Of a stretch of 45,706 bases of DNA, positions 25,972 through 34,752 are shown piece by piece. A program made the position numbers and the translations under genes. How positions within the stretch are numbered: the first letter of the stretch is position 1; every line of letters starts with the position of its first letter. Under the pieces are notes generated by a model. The model was not told where the DNA came from. It made no database searches and saw nothing but the letters and a program-made list of their open reading frames with translations. The stretch comes from Trichodesmium sp. MAG_R03 (GTDB taxonomy: Bacteria > Cyanobacteriota > Cyanobacteriia > Cyanobacteriales > Microcoleaceae): assembly GCA_023356535.1 (NCBI GenBank), contig JAKQYF010000012.1, positions 1 to 45,706 of the forward strand. The letters are read 5' to 3'.

Positions 25972-26922
25972 CTATTTCAGTCTGTTATAGGCAGAGGCAT
26001 CCCCCTTAACTGACTTGCTTTCTATACCTTCAAGGCTAATAGGTAAGTTTCCCGCAATTGTTACCCGTTGAACACGACGGGGCTGGGAACCAAAATCATT
26101 GATCCCATAATGTTGCGTTACTCGATTATCCCAGAAAGCAATATCGCCTTGTTCCCAATGCCAACGTACAGTATTTTCCGGACGTATTATATAGGATTGC
26201 AATATCTTCAGTATCTGCATTGATTCATTTATCGAAAAATCTCGAAGTTGGCGGACAAAAGCACCAATAAACAGCCCTCTTTCACCCGAATCGGGAACAA
26301 CCTGAACTACTGGATGTAATGTCTGGTATTCAATTGAAGTGAAAATTTTACCTAATTCTTGTCGTTTTTTCGATATATTTGCAGTTGCCCCTAGATAGTC
26401 ATTATATGTATTGCTATGAACCGCCCAAAGCTGGTTAGCAAAGTTACGCAGTGGTATAGGCAGATCTTGATAAGCTGTCACAGTATTTGCCCAGATTGTA
26501 TCTCCTCCAACGGCAGGTATTTCAACTGCACGCAAAATTGAGGCAAAAGGAGGACGATCAATAAATGTCACATCCGTATGCCATTGATTAGTTCGGTTGT
26601 CCATACGTCCATAATCGAAGTCAAAGATCTCTGGATGACCAGGTAAAGATGAAAGTAGTGGATGTGCAGTGGTAAGAATCCCAAATTGACGGGCAAAGGC
26701 AACCTGACTTATTTCAGTAAGCTCTTGCTGTCTAAAGAAAATCACCTTATACTTGATTAATACTTGGCGAATATCATGAATTGTTTCATCGCTAAGAGTC
26801 TGCTTAAGATCAAGTCCAACTATTTCTGCTCCGATACGTCCAGCGAGGGGATAAACATTAAAGTTATTATATACATTTGACTCTAAGTGTTTATTTTCCT
26901 GAGTTTGAGGTGTTTTACTCAT
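25972..26922 (-). CDS. TauD/TfdA family Fe(II)/2-oxoglutarate dioxygenase
   Basis: A 316-residue protein close to classical taurine dioxygenases: opening VYPLAGRIGAEIVGLDL, iron ligands in NQWHTDVTF, the block RAVEIPAVGGDTIWAN, distal His in FWDNRVTQHYGINDF, and cosubstrate Arg in RVQRVTIAG. Length and order are typical of TauD, which releases sulfite from taurine or related sulfonates, and of sulfate-ester and 2,4-D dioxygenases. It is distinct from the paralogous pair at 11255-13512. It lies 36 bases downstream of the DUF4254-like gene and is the last gene of the minus-strand glycan block. It may act on a sulfated or aminoacyl intermediate, or simply on taurine. Confidence 0.9.
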   Translation of the reverse strand: MSKTPQTQENKHLESNVYNNFNVYPLAGRIGAEIVGLDLKQTLSDETIHDIRQVLIKYKVIFFRQQELTEISQVAFARQFGILTTAHPLLSSLPGHPEIFDFDYGRMDNRTNQWHTDVTFIDRPPFASILRAVEIPAVGGDTIWANTVTAYQDLPIPLRNFANQLWAVHSNTYNDYLGATANISKKRQELGKIFTSIEYQTLHPVVQVVPDSGERGLFIGAFVRQLRDFSINESMQILKILQSYIIRPENTVRWHWEQGDIAFWDNRVTQHYGINDFGSQPRRVQRVTIAGNLPISLEGIESKSVKGDASAYNRLK

Positions 26923-26958
26923 CTAAATTACTCCTAAATTACTCTATTTAAATAAAAT

Positions 26959-27591
26959 TTAATACCAATAAAGTTCTTCACAGTATTGAATATATTCATT
27001 TCTTTGAATGTTCCCAAATGAAAACCAGTCAATGTAATTTCTTAGTTCTTCACAGGACAAACTTTTAATGTCCTTAATATATAAAATTTCTTGAGATTCC
27101 CAATTCACAATATTGGTTGAAAACAAACCGTAAAAAGCCTCTTCCCATGAAGTTGCAATTACGCTAGATTTACGACTTGTTATTTTTGTATTCATTGATG
27201 AACTACCAGGCTTGGCACTTGCCAAAGCATAAATAATGTCCATTGTCTGAGTTTGATACAAATCATTAGCCTTCTTCAGATTTGAATTAGTTTTATTGAG
27301 TAAACACCATTCCTTAATGATTAAGATGGAAAGTCGATCTGATAACATACCAATAGAATTGAGCCCAACCCCTAAGTTGGTATCTGTTTTACACCAATTA
27401 TATTGAGGGCGATTTAATTTTTGGTAGTTAATAATCATACTTTCCTTCAAATCAACAAGCCTAGCTGACAAATCTGTCAGCAATATTTTTAGAGGAATAG
27501 GAGTTGAAGATAACCCTAAAGAATTTAGTAACTGATAGCTTTGGGCAGTTAGTTCCTTAAAATAATTTACAAGTTGTTGGTTCTGATTCAT
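26959..27591 (-). CDS. Conserved hypothetical protein, DUF4254-like
   Basis: A 210-residue, largely helical soluble protein. The segment GMLSDRLSILIIKEWCLLNK resembles the 'VDRLSILALKIYHM' helix of DUF4254 proteins, which are found beside glycosyltransferase genes in polysaccharide loci, but this is a weak match made by eye. No catalytic motif or membrane segment is evident. Its ATG overlaps the stop of the TylF-type gene by four bases (ATGA), so the two are translationally coupled and probably act in the same process. Confidence 0.7.
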   Translation of the reverse strand: MNQNQQLVNYFKELTAQSYQLLNSLGLSSTPIPLKILLTDLSARLVDLKESMIINYQKLNRPQYNWCKTDTNLGVGLNSIGMLSDRLSILIIKEWCLLNKTNSNLKKANDLYQTQTMDIIYALASAKPGSSSMNTKITSRKSSVIATSWEEAFYGLFSTNIVNWESQEILYIKDIKSLSCEELRNYIDWFSFGNIQRNEYIQYCEELYWY

Positions 27592-28346
27592 GTATAATTT
27601 TTTGTACTAGATGACTTAATAACATAAGCTGTAGGACAAGGATAATGTAGAGCTTTAATTTGAATATTCTTCTTTTCAAAAAACTGATCTGCACCTTGCG
27701 CTTCTGACCATTGATGATAGGCATACTCATCAAATACAACAATACCTCCAACAGATACTCGATCCCAAAATGCCGTCAACGCATGGTAGGTTGGATAATG
27801 TAAGTCTAAATCCAAATATAGGCAAGATATCTTGAAGCCAGGTCTTTTCGCTACAAAATCTGGAGCAACTTTTGAAATATCACCTTGAACAAGCTCGTAG
27901 CTATTCTTATCAAATGCTGCATTAGCAATTAAATCGTGAACAAATTGTTCTGCTCCTTCTTCATGTTTATAACCCCTTGTCTCAAATAAATCCTTCATGG
28001 AAATTTGATCCTGTCCAGATAATGAATTAAGCAAAGATTCTGTGTCAAAATAGTCAAAACCAATAACTTTCTTTAATGCGTTAGGTGCGAGAATTTTTTT
28101 AAGTTTCAGCCAAGTCAACATCCCACTTCCTCTGTAAACTCCAGCTTCCACAATATCACCAGGTACATTAATAATTTGTTCAAAAATTAAGGTTCTAGCT
28201 ATTAGCTTGGCTAATATTTTCGTTTCGTTACTAAAAATAAATTTCTCAAAAGCATCATAAATTTCACTTTGTGCTTTGGTTCTTCTCTCTAAAGGAATTG
28301 GACTATTTGCTTCTGATGTTTGTTCAGTTTGATTTTGGTTTTCCAT
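27588..28346 (-). CDS. TylF/MycF-family SAM-dependent O-methyltransferase
   Basis: About 252 residues. The SAM-binding motif VEAGVYRGSGMLTWLKL, the metal-binding CLYLDLDLHYPTYHAL and the closing GGIVVFDEYAYHQWSEA are those of the macrocin O-methyltransferase (TylF/MycF) family, Mg-dependent enzymes that methylate sugar hydroxyls of glycosylated natural products and some glycans. The acidic metal ligands appear intact. ATG at 28346 is preferred; a TTG at 28382 would add twelve residues. It is coupled by ATGA to the downstream DUF4254-like gene, in a block with sugar-activation genes, so sugar O-methylation is the best guess. Confidence 0.85.
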   Translation of the reverse strand: MENQNQTEQTSEANSPIPLERRTKAQSEIYDAFEKFIFSNETKILAKLIARTLIFEQIINVPGDIVEAGVYRGSGMLTWLKLKKILAPNALKKVIGFDYFDTESLLNSLSGQDQISMKDLFETRGYKHEEGAEQFVHDLIANAAFDKNSYELVQGDISKVAPDFVAKRPGFKISCLYLDLDLHYPTYHALTAFWDRVSVGGIVVFDEYAYHQWSEAQGADQFFEKKNIQIKALHYPCPTAYVIKSSSTKNYT

Positions 28347-28504
28347 AAAACTATTTTCTTTGTGTATGAATGGGTGACTCAATAAGTTATTTTATCATCA
28401 TGTCGTGAGAAATAGAAATACCTTCTGTCTGTTCTTTTGTTACTATTAAGTAACACATTTAAAAGCCTAGTAACTAAAAATTTTAGACTATATGCTTTGA
28501 AAAT

Positions 28505-28879
28505 TTACATATTAGGATTATTTATTATTCTAAGAGAATTTAATCCTCCATCTCTTAATAAATTTATAGCATAACTAGTAAGAAGACCTGACGGTTTTTT
28601 GTCATTGATACAAATTCTTTCTCCAGTTGGTACACCAAAAATTGCAATGTTGTAACGAAGATTATGTTGATCTAATAAGAACAGGGTAGTATCACGCAGA
28701 TCTTCTGTACGAGCAGTTAGTAAAATTACAAAATCTTGTTTTGAAATCTGTTGCCAAAATTCTTCAACTCCAGGGAGCAAAACTTCGTCATTTTGTTGAT
28801 GGCCATTATGCTTAAGAATAACTCCATCAATGTCAATCAACCAAGTTTTCGGTAAACAACTTAATATTAATTCTGTCAT
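28505..28879 (-). CDS. HAD-superfamily phosphatase (PNKP-like)
   Basis: About 124 residues. Motif I WLIDIDGVILKHNGH carries the nucleophile and general acid Asp pair DxD; motif II is VILLTAR; motif III/IV is CINDKKPSG. This is a small cap-less HAD hydrolase of the kind found in polysaccharide and nucleotide-sugar loci. ATG at 28879 is chosen because it overlaps the stop of the upstream nucleotidyltransferase-kinase by four bases (ATGA); an earlier start at 28900 would add seven residues. Coupling to that gene suggests that it removes a phosphate from the same pathway intermediate (inference). Confidence 0.85.
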   Translation of the reverse strand: MTELILSCLPKTWLIDIDGVILKHNGHQQNDEVLLPGVEEFWQQISKQDFVILLTARTEDLRDTTLFLLDQHNLRYNIAIFGVPTGERICINDKKPSGLLTSYAINLLRDGGLNSLRIINNPNM

Positions 28880-30396
28880 TTTAGCACATCCTCCAACCAA
28901 AATAATCCATTATAAAAACTCGCTAAAATTGAATCATAATCGTCTTTAACATAGCCTGATAGTGATAGCCAAATTAGAGAATGCAATAGCCTAATAACAA
29001 AGATTTGATTGGCAAATTTTTCTACAAACATTGACTCCAAATCTTGCCAACCATTGCTTTCGATACTAATATCAACTTGCTGGTCAATAATCTTAAGCTG
29101 GAAACGCCGACGATTAAAAGAATCATAGTCTCCTACAACTGAATAGTATAATTTTGCCCAGTCATACAGAGGATCACCATAGAGCCAACTTGAGCCAAAA
29201 TAACCCCTTGGATCAATTAGCCAAACTTTGTCTTGATTGTCAACAAGTATATTAGAAAAGGTTGGATCACCATGAATTAGCATAAAGTGATCAACTTGAA
29301 TTTCGGCAACTAATTGAGAAATTAAATTTTCATACTGAGAATGAAAGGGATTGCGACATAGACAACCATTCACTTGAATCGTTGGTTTTTCAAAATGAGG
29401 AATTAGTTGAGCAACACTATTAACACGGTTATAAGTTTTTTGAAGGTAAACTTCGATCAAAGTTTTAGCATTAGCCTGTTTTCGATCACAACTATGAAGC
29501 TTATTTAAAGTTTGAAAAATATCACTCAGAATTTCTCTTTTTTGTTGATGGCTGACTTCTAATTCAAAAGGATGTACTCCTGTAATTCTAGAAATAGTCA
29601 TTGGCTGGTCAGAAATTAGGGTGGGCAAATGATTAAACCCTAATGAGTGAGCATTACGATACCAATTAATTTCCCTTTCAATTAATGTCTCAAATTCTGG
29701 GATTCGTGCTTTTTTGATTACTTGATCTCCTACGATCTCAACAGAGTTAAAAAAGCGATTAACAGGCCTTTGTTTTTGATATTCTGCAATATGCTCCTGA
29801 GTCCCGAACTCATAGGTATGATCTAGAAAAAGCTCATTAAACTGTATAGATTTTTGAGCGAACCAACGGACACATTCCCCTGATGAAGGAATATCTTTCA
29901 GAACGGTTTTATTATGGAAGACAAAGAATCCTGCAATTCCTCGCTCGCTTGAGGCTTCCTCCAAACAATTTCCAGTATCATCATAAGACCAGCGACATGG
30001 GAAAGAACGACTCAAACCAATCCAGTTTTTTCCTTCAATTTTACAATCAGGAATATCTTCAAACAGTAAGTCACACCAGACTAATAAGAATGGATTATTT
30101 TCTGGAATATAGCTTAAGGCTTGATCAATTCCAGATATTGTTCCTTTAGTTTTTGCTTGTATTAACTGGACAGAAACTTTAGGTGGAAAAACTTGCAGAT
30201 ATTTGTCTAAGACTTCGTAACTGTAATCCCCTATAACGAGAAAGTTAGAGTCTGGAAAATGAGAAAACAAATGATATAAAAGTGGCTGAGAAGCAATTGA
30301 GAGTAGACACTTGGGCTTATTCCACGTATAGTGTTTTAAGCGTGTTCCTTTTCCACCAGCTTGAGCAATAACCCAAGGAATTTCTTGTAGTTTCAT
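28876..30396 (-). CDS. Nucleotidyltransferase-phosphotransferase fusion
   Basis: A 506-residue two-domain protein. Residues about 8-220 are a sugar-phosphate nucleotidyltransferase with the pyrophosphorylase signature AGGKGTRLKHYTWNKPKCLL. Residues about 225-505 are an APH/choline-kinase-like phosphotransferase with the catalytic loop HGDPTFSNIL and the metal-binding LIDPRG. The order (nucleotidyl transfer then kinase) recalls LicC-LicA-type and other fused sugar-activation enzymes, so it probably phosphorylates a sugar or alcohol and then makes the NDP derivative. The substrate is unknown. Coupled by ATGA to the downstream HAD phosphatase gene. Confidence 0.88.
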   Translation of the reverse strand: MKLQEIPWVIAQAGGKGTRLKHYTWNKPKCLLSIASQPLLYHLFSHFPDSNFLVIGDYSYEVLDKYLQVFPPKVSVQLIQAKTKGTISGIDQALSYIPENNPFLLVWCDLLFEDIPDCKIEGKNWIGLSRSFPCRWSYDDTGNCLEEASSERGIAGFFVFHNKTVLKDIPSSGECVRWFAQKSIQFNELFLDHTYEFGTQEHIAEYQKQRPVNRFFNSVEIVGDQVIKKARIPEFETLIEREINWYRNAHSLGFNHLPTLISDQPMTISRITGVHPFELEVSHQQKREILSDIFQTLNKLHSCDRKQANAKTLIEVYLQKTYNRVNSVAQLIPHFEKPTIQVNGCLCRNPFHSQYENLISQLVAEIQVDHFMLIHGDPTFSNILVDNQDKVWLIDPRGYFGSSWLYGDPLYDWAKLYYSVVGDYDSFNRRRFQLKIIDQQVDISIESNGWQDLESMFVEKFANQIFVIRLLHSLIWLSLSGYVKDDYDSILASFYNGLFWLEDVLK

Positions 30397-30588
30397 GAGT
30401 TGTGATCCCTTATTGGAATACCTAGTTATATTTATTACGTCTGATGTGAATTAAAATTAACCTTTATTTGATAGTAGTTTCAGTCATTGGAAAAAATTAC
30501 AAATTAATTAAAAAAACCAAAGTAACAAGACTTTTAGCTTCTATTGCACATTAGACGTATTTATTGTTATTAAGTAGTGTGAGCATTA

Positions 30589-31563
30589 CTATATTACATC
30601 TCTACCTAAAATTGAAGTCAGTTGATGTACATGAACAATGCCAATAGGCTCATTGTTTTCTACTACAAAAACATTAGGAATTTGATTTTTTTGAAAGAAA
30701 TCAATTAGTTCAGATATAATTAGGTCGGATTGGATAGATAGAGGTGAAGGTGTCATATGTTGACTGACAGGTTCTTCTAAAGAAACTTTAGCCTCTAAAC
30801 TTCGACGTAGATCTCCGTCTGTGAAAATACCCACATATTGATTGCGATGATTGATAACACCAACACATCCTAGACTTTTAAAGTTCATTTCAATTATGGC
30901 TTCTTTGATAGAAGCTCCTAAATCAATTAGAGGTATTTGATGCTCTTTATACATTAAATTTTTTACAGGTACAAGTAGGGCTCCTAAATTACCCCCTGGG
31001 TGAAATTGTTTAAAATCTTCAGAAGTAAAACCTCGTAATGACATTACAGTTACAACTAAGGCATCACCTAAGACGAGTTGACAGGTTGTTGAAATAGTAG
31101 GGGCTAAACCGTTAATACAAGCTTCAGGAAGATCAGGAATTTGCAAGATAATATCAGCAAAATGAGCTAAGGAACTGTTAGGGTTTTTAGTAATGAGAAT
31201 AATTGAGCTCTTTAGCCTTGAAGCATATTGCATAATGTCTAGCAGTTCAGAGGTCTGTCCTGAAGCAGAAAGAACAAGAAGTATATCGCTACTATCTAAT
31301 AAACCTAAATCTCCATGACTGGCTTCAGTTGGATGAATAAAAATAGCTGGTATTCCCGTAGATGTAAAGGAAGCGGCTATCTTTTGGGAAATGCTCCCAC
31401 TTTTACCAATTCCAGAAACTACAAGTTTTCCTTTGCAGTCTCGAAGTCTTAGTACAGCTTTTAACCAAGAATCGTCAATGCTTTCACAAAGCTTTGAGAT
31501 TGCACTTATTTCTTGTTCAATCACACTTTTTAGCTGTTGTTTAATAGACTTATGAGTTAACAT
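30589..31563 (-). CDS. kpsF: KpsF/GutQ-type sugar isomerase (SIS + two CBS domains)
   Basis: A 324-residue arabinose-5-phosphate isomerase family protein. Residues about 40-170 are the SIS domain (VSGIGKSGSISQKIAASFTS, HGDLGLLDSSDILLVLSASGQT), and residues about 205-320 hold two CBS domains (LGCVGVINHRNQYVGIFTDGDLRR; IPNVFVVENNEPIGIVHVHQL). The HPGGNLG motif that follows the SIS domain is typical of KpsF/KdsD. It interconverts D-ribulose 5-phosphate and D-arabinose 5-phosphate. No Kdo synthase gene is in the window, so the arabinose 5-phosphate may feed another sugar. It is 29 bases from the upstream glycosyltransferase-like gene. Confidence 0.9.
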   Translation of the reverse strand: MLTHKSIKQQLKSVIEQEISAISKLCESIDDSWLKAVLRLRDCKGKLVVSGIGKSGSISQKIAASFTSTGIPAIFIHPTEASHGDLGLLDSSDILLVLSASGQTSELLDIMQYASRLKSSIILITKNPNSSLAHFADIILQIPDLPEACINGLAPTISTTCQLVLGDALVVTVMSLRGFTSEDFKQFHPGGNLGALLVPVKNLMYKEHQIPLIDLGASIKEAIIEMNFKSLGCVGVINHRNQYVGIFTDGDLRRSLEAKVSLEEPVSQHMTPSPLSIQSDLIISELIDFFQKNQIPNVFVVENNEPIGIVHVHQLTSILGRDVI

Positions 31564-31592
31564 TTTTCGCTACCATTTTTGATCATCATGTT

Positions 31593-32489
31593 CTAATTGC
31601 CATCAAGATTAAATTTTTTCACATTTTCAAGACAACTCAATAGTTCATTTTCATATTTATAGGCGTATTCTACTCCGTCAATACATTTTAATTTTACACT
31701 AGCCCAGTTAGTAAAAGTTTGTTGATTTCCAGTGAGATAAGCTATATTGTTGAAGGTTGAAACTTCTACTCCACAGTAGTCTAAATGACTTTTCAGATGC
31801 CTTTCATGACTTAAGTTATTTTCATCAACATTATTATAAATATATTCGAAAGCTTGAAAGTTGAGCATAAATTCAAGTAAATTTAAGTAATGAGAAATAT
31901 TTTGCTCACTACAAACTGCATGGCGATCATTGTAACCATTGTAATTTTCTCCTGTAGGTATCCATATTAACTTAGGGTCTAGTAAGTTTAATGAGGGATG
32001 TTCTAGCATCCAGAAAAAATCTGTTCTTGTGATTATATATCTTTGGTATTCAAAGCCATTCTTTTTTATATTTTGTAGTCTTTTAAGTAGCTTAAAGTAG
32101 TTAAAATTTAAGTGAAAACCTGAACCTCTACGTTCTTTAATTCCTCCTAACCAATTCCCTTCAATCTTAAAATATTCATGCCATTTATTTTGTTCTTTTG
32201 AACTCAATTTATTGAAAAAATTGTCTAAAAAATCTTGATAGTTATCTTTTGCTTCTTCATAAAGATAGACATCAACTATATTACAATCTTTAAACCTATT
32301 AATAAGAGTTTCATCGTTTGCATCTATTCGAGAGACGCAGAAAAGTAAATCTGCATTCAAGGGTTGAATTACTTTTTCAATTAAATGAGAATAGGTTAAA
32401 TCAAGGGCTCTTAAAGTACCAATAAAACAAACAAGTGGAGGTTCTTGTCTAACTGTTGTTACATTTTTGTTCGAGATCGTTTCATTCAT
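31593..32489 (-). CDS. Putative glycosyltransferase-like protein
   Basis: A 298-residue soluble protein. The start LVCFIGTLRALDLTYSHLIE and the central block YQRYIITRTDFFWMLEHP followed by IWIPTGENYNGYNDRHAVC look like GT-A-type capsule glycosyltransferases, where RTDF would supply the acidic DxD-like site and NDRHAVC the acceptor loop. The family was not identified with certainty. It lies between the ABC exporter and the sugar isomerase, all on the minus strand, which supports a role in assembling a glycan. Confidence 0.6.
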   Translation of the reverse strand: MNETISNKNVTTVRQEPPLVCFIGTLRALDLTYSHLIEKVIQPLNADLLFCVSRIDANDETLINRFKDCNIVDVYLYEEAKDNYQDFLDNFFNKLSSKEQNKWHEYFKIEGNWLGGIKERRGSGFHLNFNYFKLLKRLQNIKKNGFEYQRYIITRTDFFWMLEHPSLNLLDPKLIWIPTGENYNGYNDRHAVCSEQNISHYLNLLEFMLNFQAFEYIYNNVDENNLSHERHLKSHLDYCGVEVSTFNNIAYLTGNQQTFTNWASVKLKCIDGVEYAYKYENELLSCLENVKKFNLDGN

Positions 32490-32619
32490 TATTATTTTTA
32501 AATTATTTTTTTTACAGGACTTACTATTACAAAAAAAAAGATGCTATAGATAAATTCAAAAGCTAATTTTTTTGATTCATAAGCTTTTGAAAAATACTAA
32601 TATCTATATTATTTTAGTT

Positions 32620-34752
32620 TCATCTGTTAGCATTTATTTGGGATGAATGGTTTGTTTGAGTCCCAATAGTCTGTTGAATATCCCAGAGGTAACGATAATG
32701 CCTTCTATCCCTGAGTAAATCTTTATGAGTTCCCTGCTCAACTAATTGGCCTCGATCCAAGACAAAAATACAGTCTGCTTCTATTGCTGCTTTGAGTTGA
32801 TGCGTAATCATAATTACAGTATGTTTACCAGCTAGAGAGCTAATCGTTTGATTAATAGCATCAGCCATTTCAGCCGAAAGACTACTGGTGGGTTCATCTA
32901 ATAAGAAAATGCGTGGACTATGAAGCAGAGCTTGGGCGATCGCAATTCGCTGACGTTGGCCTCCAGATAATTGTCCTCCCTCTTCACCAACTATAGTTTG
33001 GTAACCCTCTGGTAAACTCAAAATAAAGTCGTGTATTTCAGCGGTTCGAGCAGCAGTAGTAACTTCTTCTTCTGTAGCCTCTGGTTTGGTGATACGGATA
33101 TTATTCATAATGGTGGTGTTGAACAGAAAGGTTTCTTGCAATACAATCCCCATCTGCGATCGCAAAGATTTCTGCGTTAGGTCACGTAAGTTCTGTCCAT
33201 CAATTGTTATCCTTCCCTCGCTAGCATCGTATAAACGCATAAGCAGGTTGAAGATCGTACTCTTACCCGCACCACTGGAACCGACAAATGCCACAAATTG
33301 TCCCGCTTTTATCGACAAATTAATGTCGTGCAATTGAAGCTGTATATTATTGTAGCTAAAAGATAAATGCTCAAAGCAAATGATATTCTCAAACGAAGTC
33401 AAAGTATGAGCATCCACAGCATCCAGAATTTCAATCTGTTGCTTAAATACCTCGTCGATTCTTTCCATCCCAATACTCGCTTCAAACCAACGACCAATCC
33501 GCTGATTAATCAATTGACCTAAGAGGTCATACATATTATGAGATATTGTAAAGAAAGTGATCCAGCTTCCCAAGGTAATTTTGTTAGAGAGAACGTACAT
33601 TGCTCCAATTCCCATAACCCAAACATCAAGCAAGTAAGCGGAAAATGTGACTGCATACTTAAATACAAGAAAGCTGAATACAGACTCGGTTTTCTTATCC
33701 TCTAGTTTTCTCAACTCATCACTAAAATAACCTGTAAATAAAGCTTGCAAGCCATATCCTGAGATCGTGAGTCTAGCACGAATTCCCTCTTGTACGGCGT
33801 TTACCATTAAAGCATTCTGGTTAATGGCATCTAGCCCTCGCCTACTCATATTCACTGTCAAATATAGAGTGAAGGGTAGCATTAAAATCATAGGTAAAAT
33901 ACCTAATAAGGTTAAAGTGCCACTAACGCTAATCATCATGCTCACGTTGACAAGTATTATGAGCATTTCACCTACACTACGAACCATTTCTTGACCTAAA
34001 ATCGGCTCTATTTTATAAATATCTACAGAAAAGTGAGTTAACAAATTTCCGAGTCGAGCCTGTTTATAGAAGTTTTGTGAAAGGCTTTGCAGTTTGACAA
34101 ACAAGTCGTATCGAATATCATTGGCAACACGGCTAGAAACGCGAGCTGATAAACGACTACCTAATACGTATAAGCCAAAAGCGAACGGTAATAGGATAGC
34201 GAGTTGGATTGCAGAACCGATCAGAACAGTGGCTCCTTGATCGATAACCCTACCTAGCTTTTGAGCTGCAACGAGTTGGTATGCAGGCATCCCCATTAAA
34301 CAAATCGCACTAACTATAGCAATAACGACATAAGGAGACCAGTACATCCAGACGTATCTGAAGAATAAGTAAAAACGACTCGTGAACTCTTTTACTAATG
34401 AATTCCAATTACTGAGATTGATCTTCTGCGAGTTCTGGGAAAGTTTATGCCCTTGCCAAGGCGAATAATCTTTTAGTTGAGAAGGAATCTCTTGAAATTT
34501 ATTAGATATGGGTACCCAAAGATCTACAGAGAAAAGTTGAGTAAAGCGTGTGATTATTTGCAGAAATGGAGAAACTGAATTTAATTGAGTGGAGTTGCTG
34601 ACAGATGGAATGTCTTTTTCATGATCATCAATTGATTCCCTTGAATATTGTCTGGGAAAGTAGTATACAAAGCCACAACAACAAACAATTGCAATAGCTA
34701 CAGCTAACATCGTTGGGGAAAGGGAGATTAAACTGCGTTCATCCATCATCAT
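32620..34752 (-). CDS. ABC exporter, fused permease and ATPase
   Basis: A 710-residue type IV ABC half-exporter. An extra N-terminal hydrophobic helix (residues about 10-30) precedes a roughly 90-residue soluble linker, then six transmembrane helices (about 135-410) and a complete nucleotide-binding domain: Walker A GSSGAGKST, Q-loop VLQETFLFN, signature LSGGQRQR, Walker B IFLLDEPTSS and the H-loop THQL. It should export a lipid-linked glycan, peptide or small molecule. Its ATG follows the stop of the PhyH gene directly (TAG ATG), so translation of the two is coupled. The extra helix and linker are unusual for this family. Confidence 0.92.
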   Translation of the reverse strand: MMMDERSLISLSPTMLAVAIAIVCCCGFVYYFPRQYSRESIDDHEKDIPSVSNSTQLNSVSPFLQIITRFTQLFSVDLWVPISNKFQEIPSQLKDYSPWQGHKLSQNSQKINLSNWNSLVKEFTSRFYLFFRYVWMYWSPYVVIAIVSAICLMGMPAYQLVAAQKLGRVIDQGATVLIGSAIQLAILLPFAFGLYVLGSRLSARVSSRVANDIRYDLFVKLQSLSQNFYKQARLGNLLTHFSVDIYKIEPILGQEMVRSVGEMLIILVNVSMMISVSGTLTLLGILPMILMLPFTLYLTVNMSRRGLDAINQNALMVNAVQEGIRARLTISGYGLQALFTGYFSDELRKLEDKKTESVFSFLVFKYAVTFSAYLLDVWVMGIGAMYVLSNKITLGSWITFFTISHNMYDLLGQLINQRIGRWFEASIGMERIDEVFKQQIEILDAVDAHTLTSFENIICFEHLSFSYNNIQLQLHDINLSIKAGQFVAFVGSSGAGKSTIFNLLMRLYDASEGRITIDGQNLRDLTQKSLRSQMGIVLQETFLFNTTIMNNIRITKPEATEEEVTTAARTAEIHDFILSLPEGYQTIVGEEGGQLSGGQRQRIAIAQALLHSPRIFLLDEPTSSLSAEMADAINQTISSLAGKHTVIMITHQLKAAIEADCIFVLDRGQLVEQGTHKDLLRDRRHYRYLWDIQQTIGTQTNHSSQINANR

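Noticed and set aside
30589-31563. Assigning the KpsF-type isomerase to a Kdo pathway
   Set aside because: No Kdo-8-phosphate synthase or CMP-Kdo synthetase is present nearby; the neighbouring HAD phosphatase is not clearly KdsC-like.
32514-32560. CAGGACTTA motif upstream of the glycosyltransferase-like gene as another MITE
   Set aside because: Only nine bases of one end match and no partner end is found nearby.
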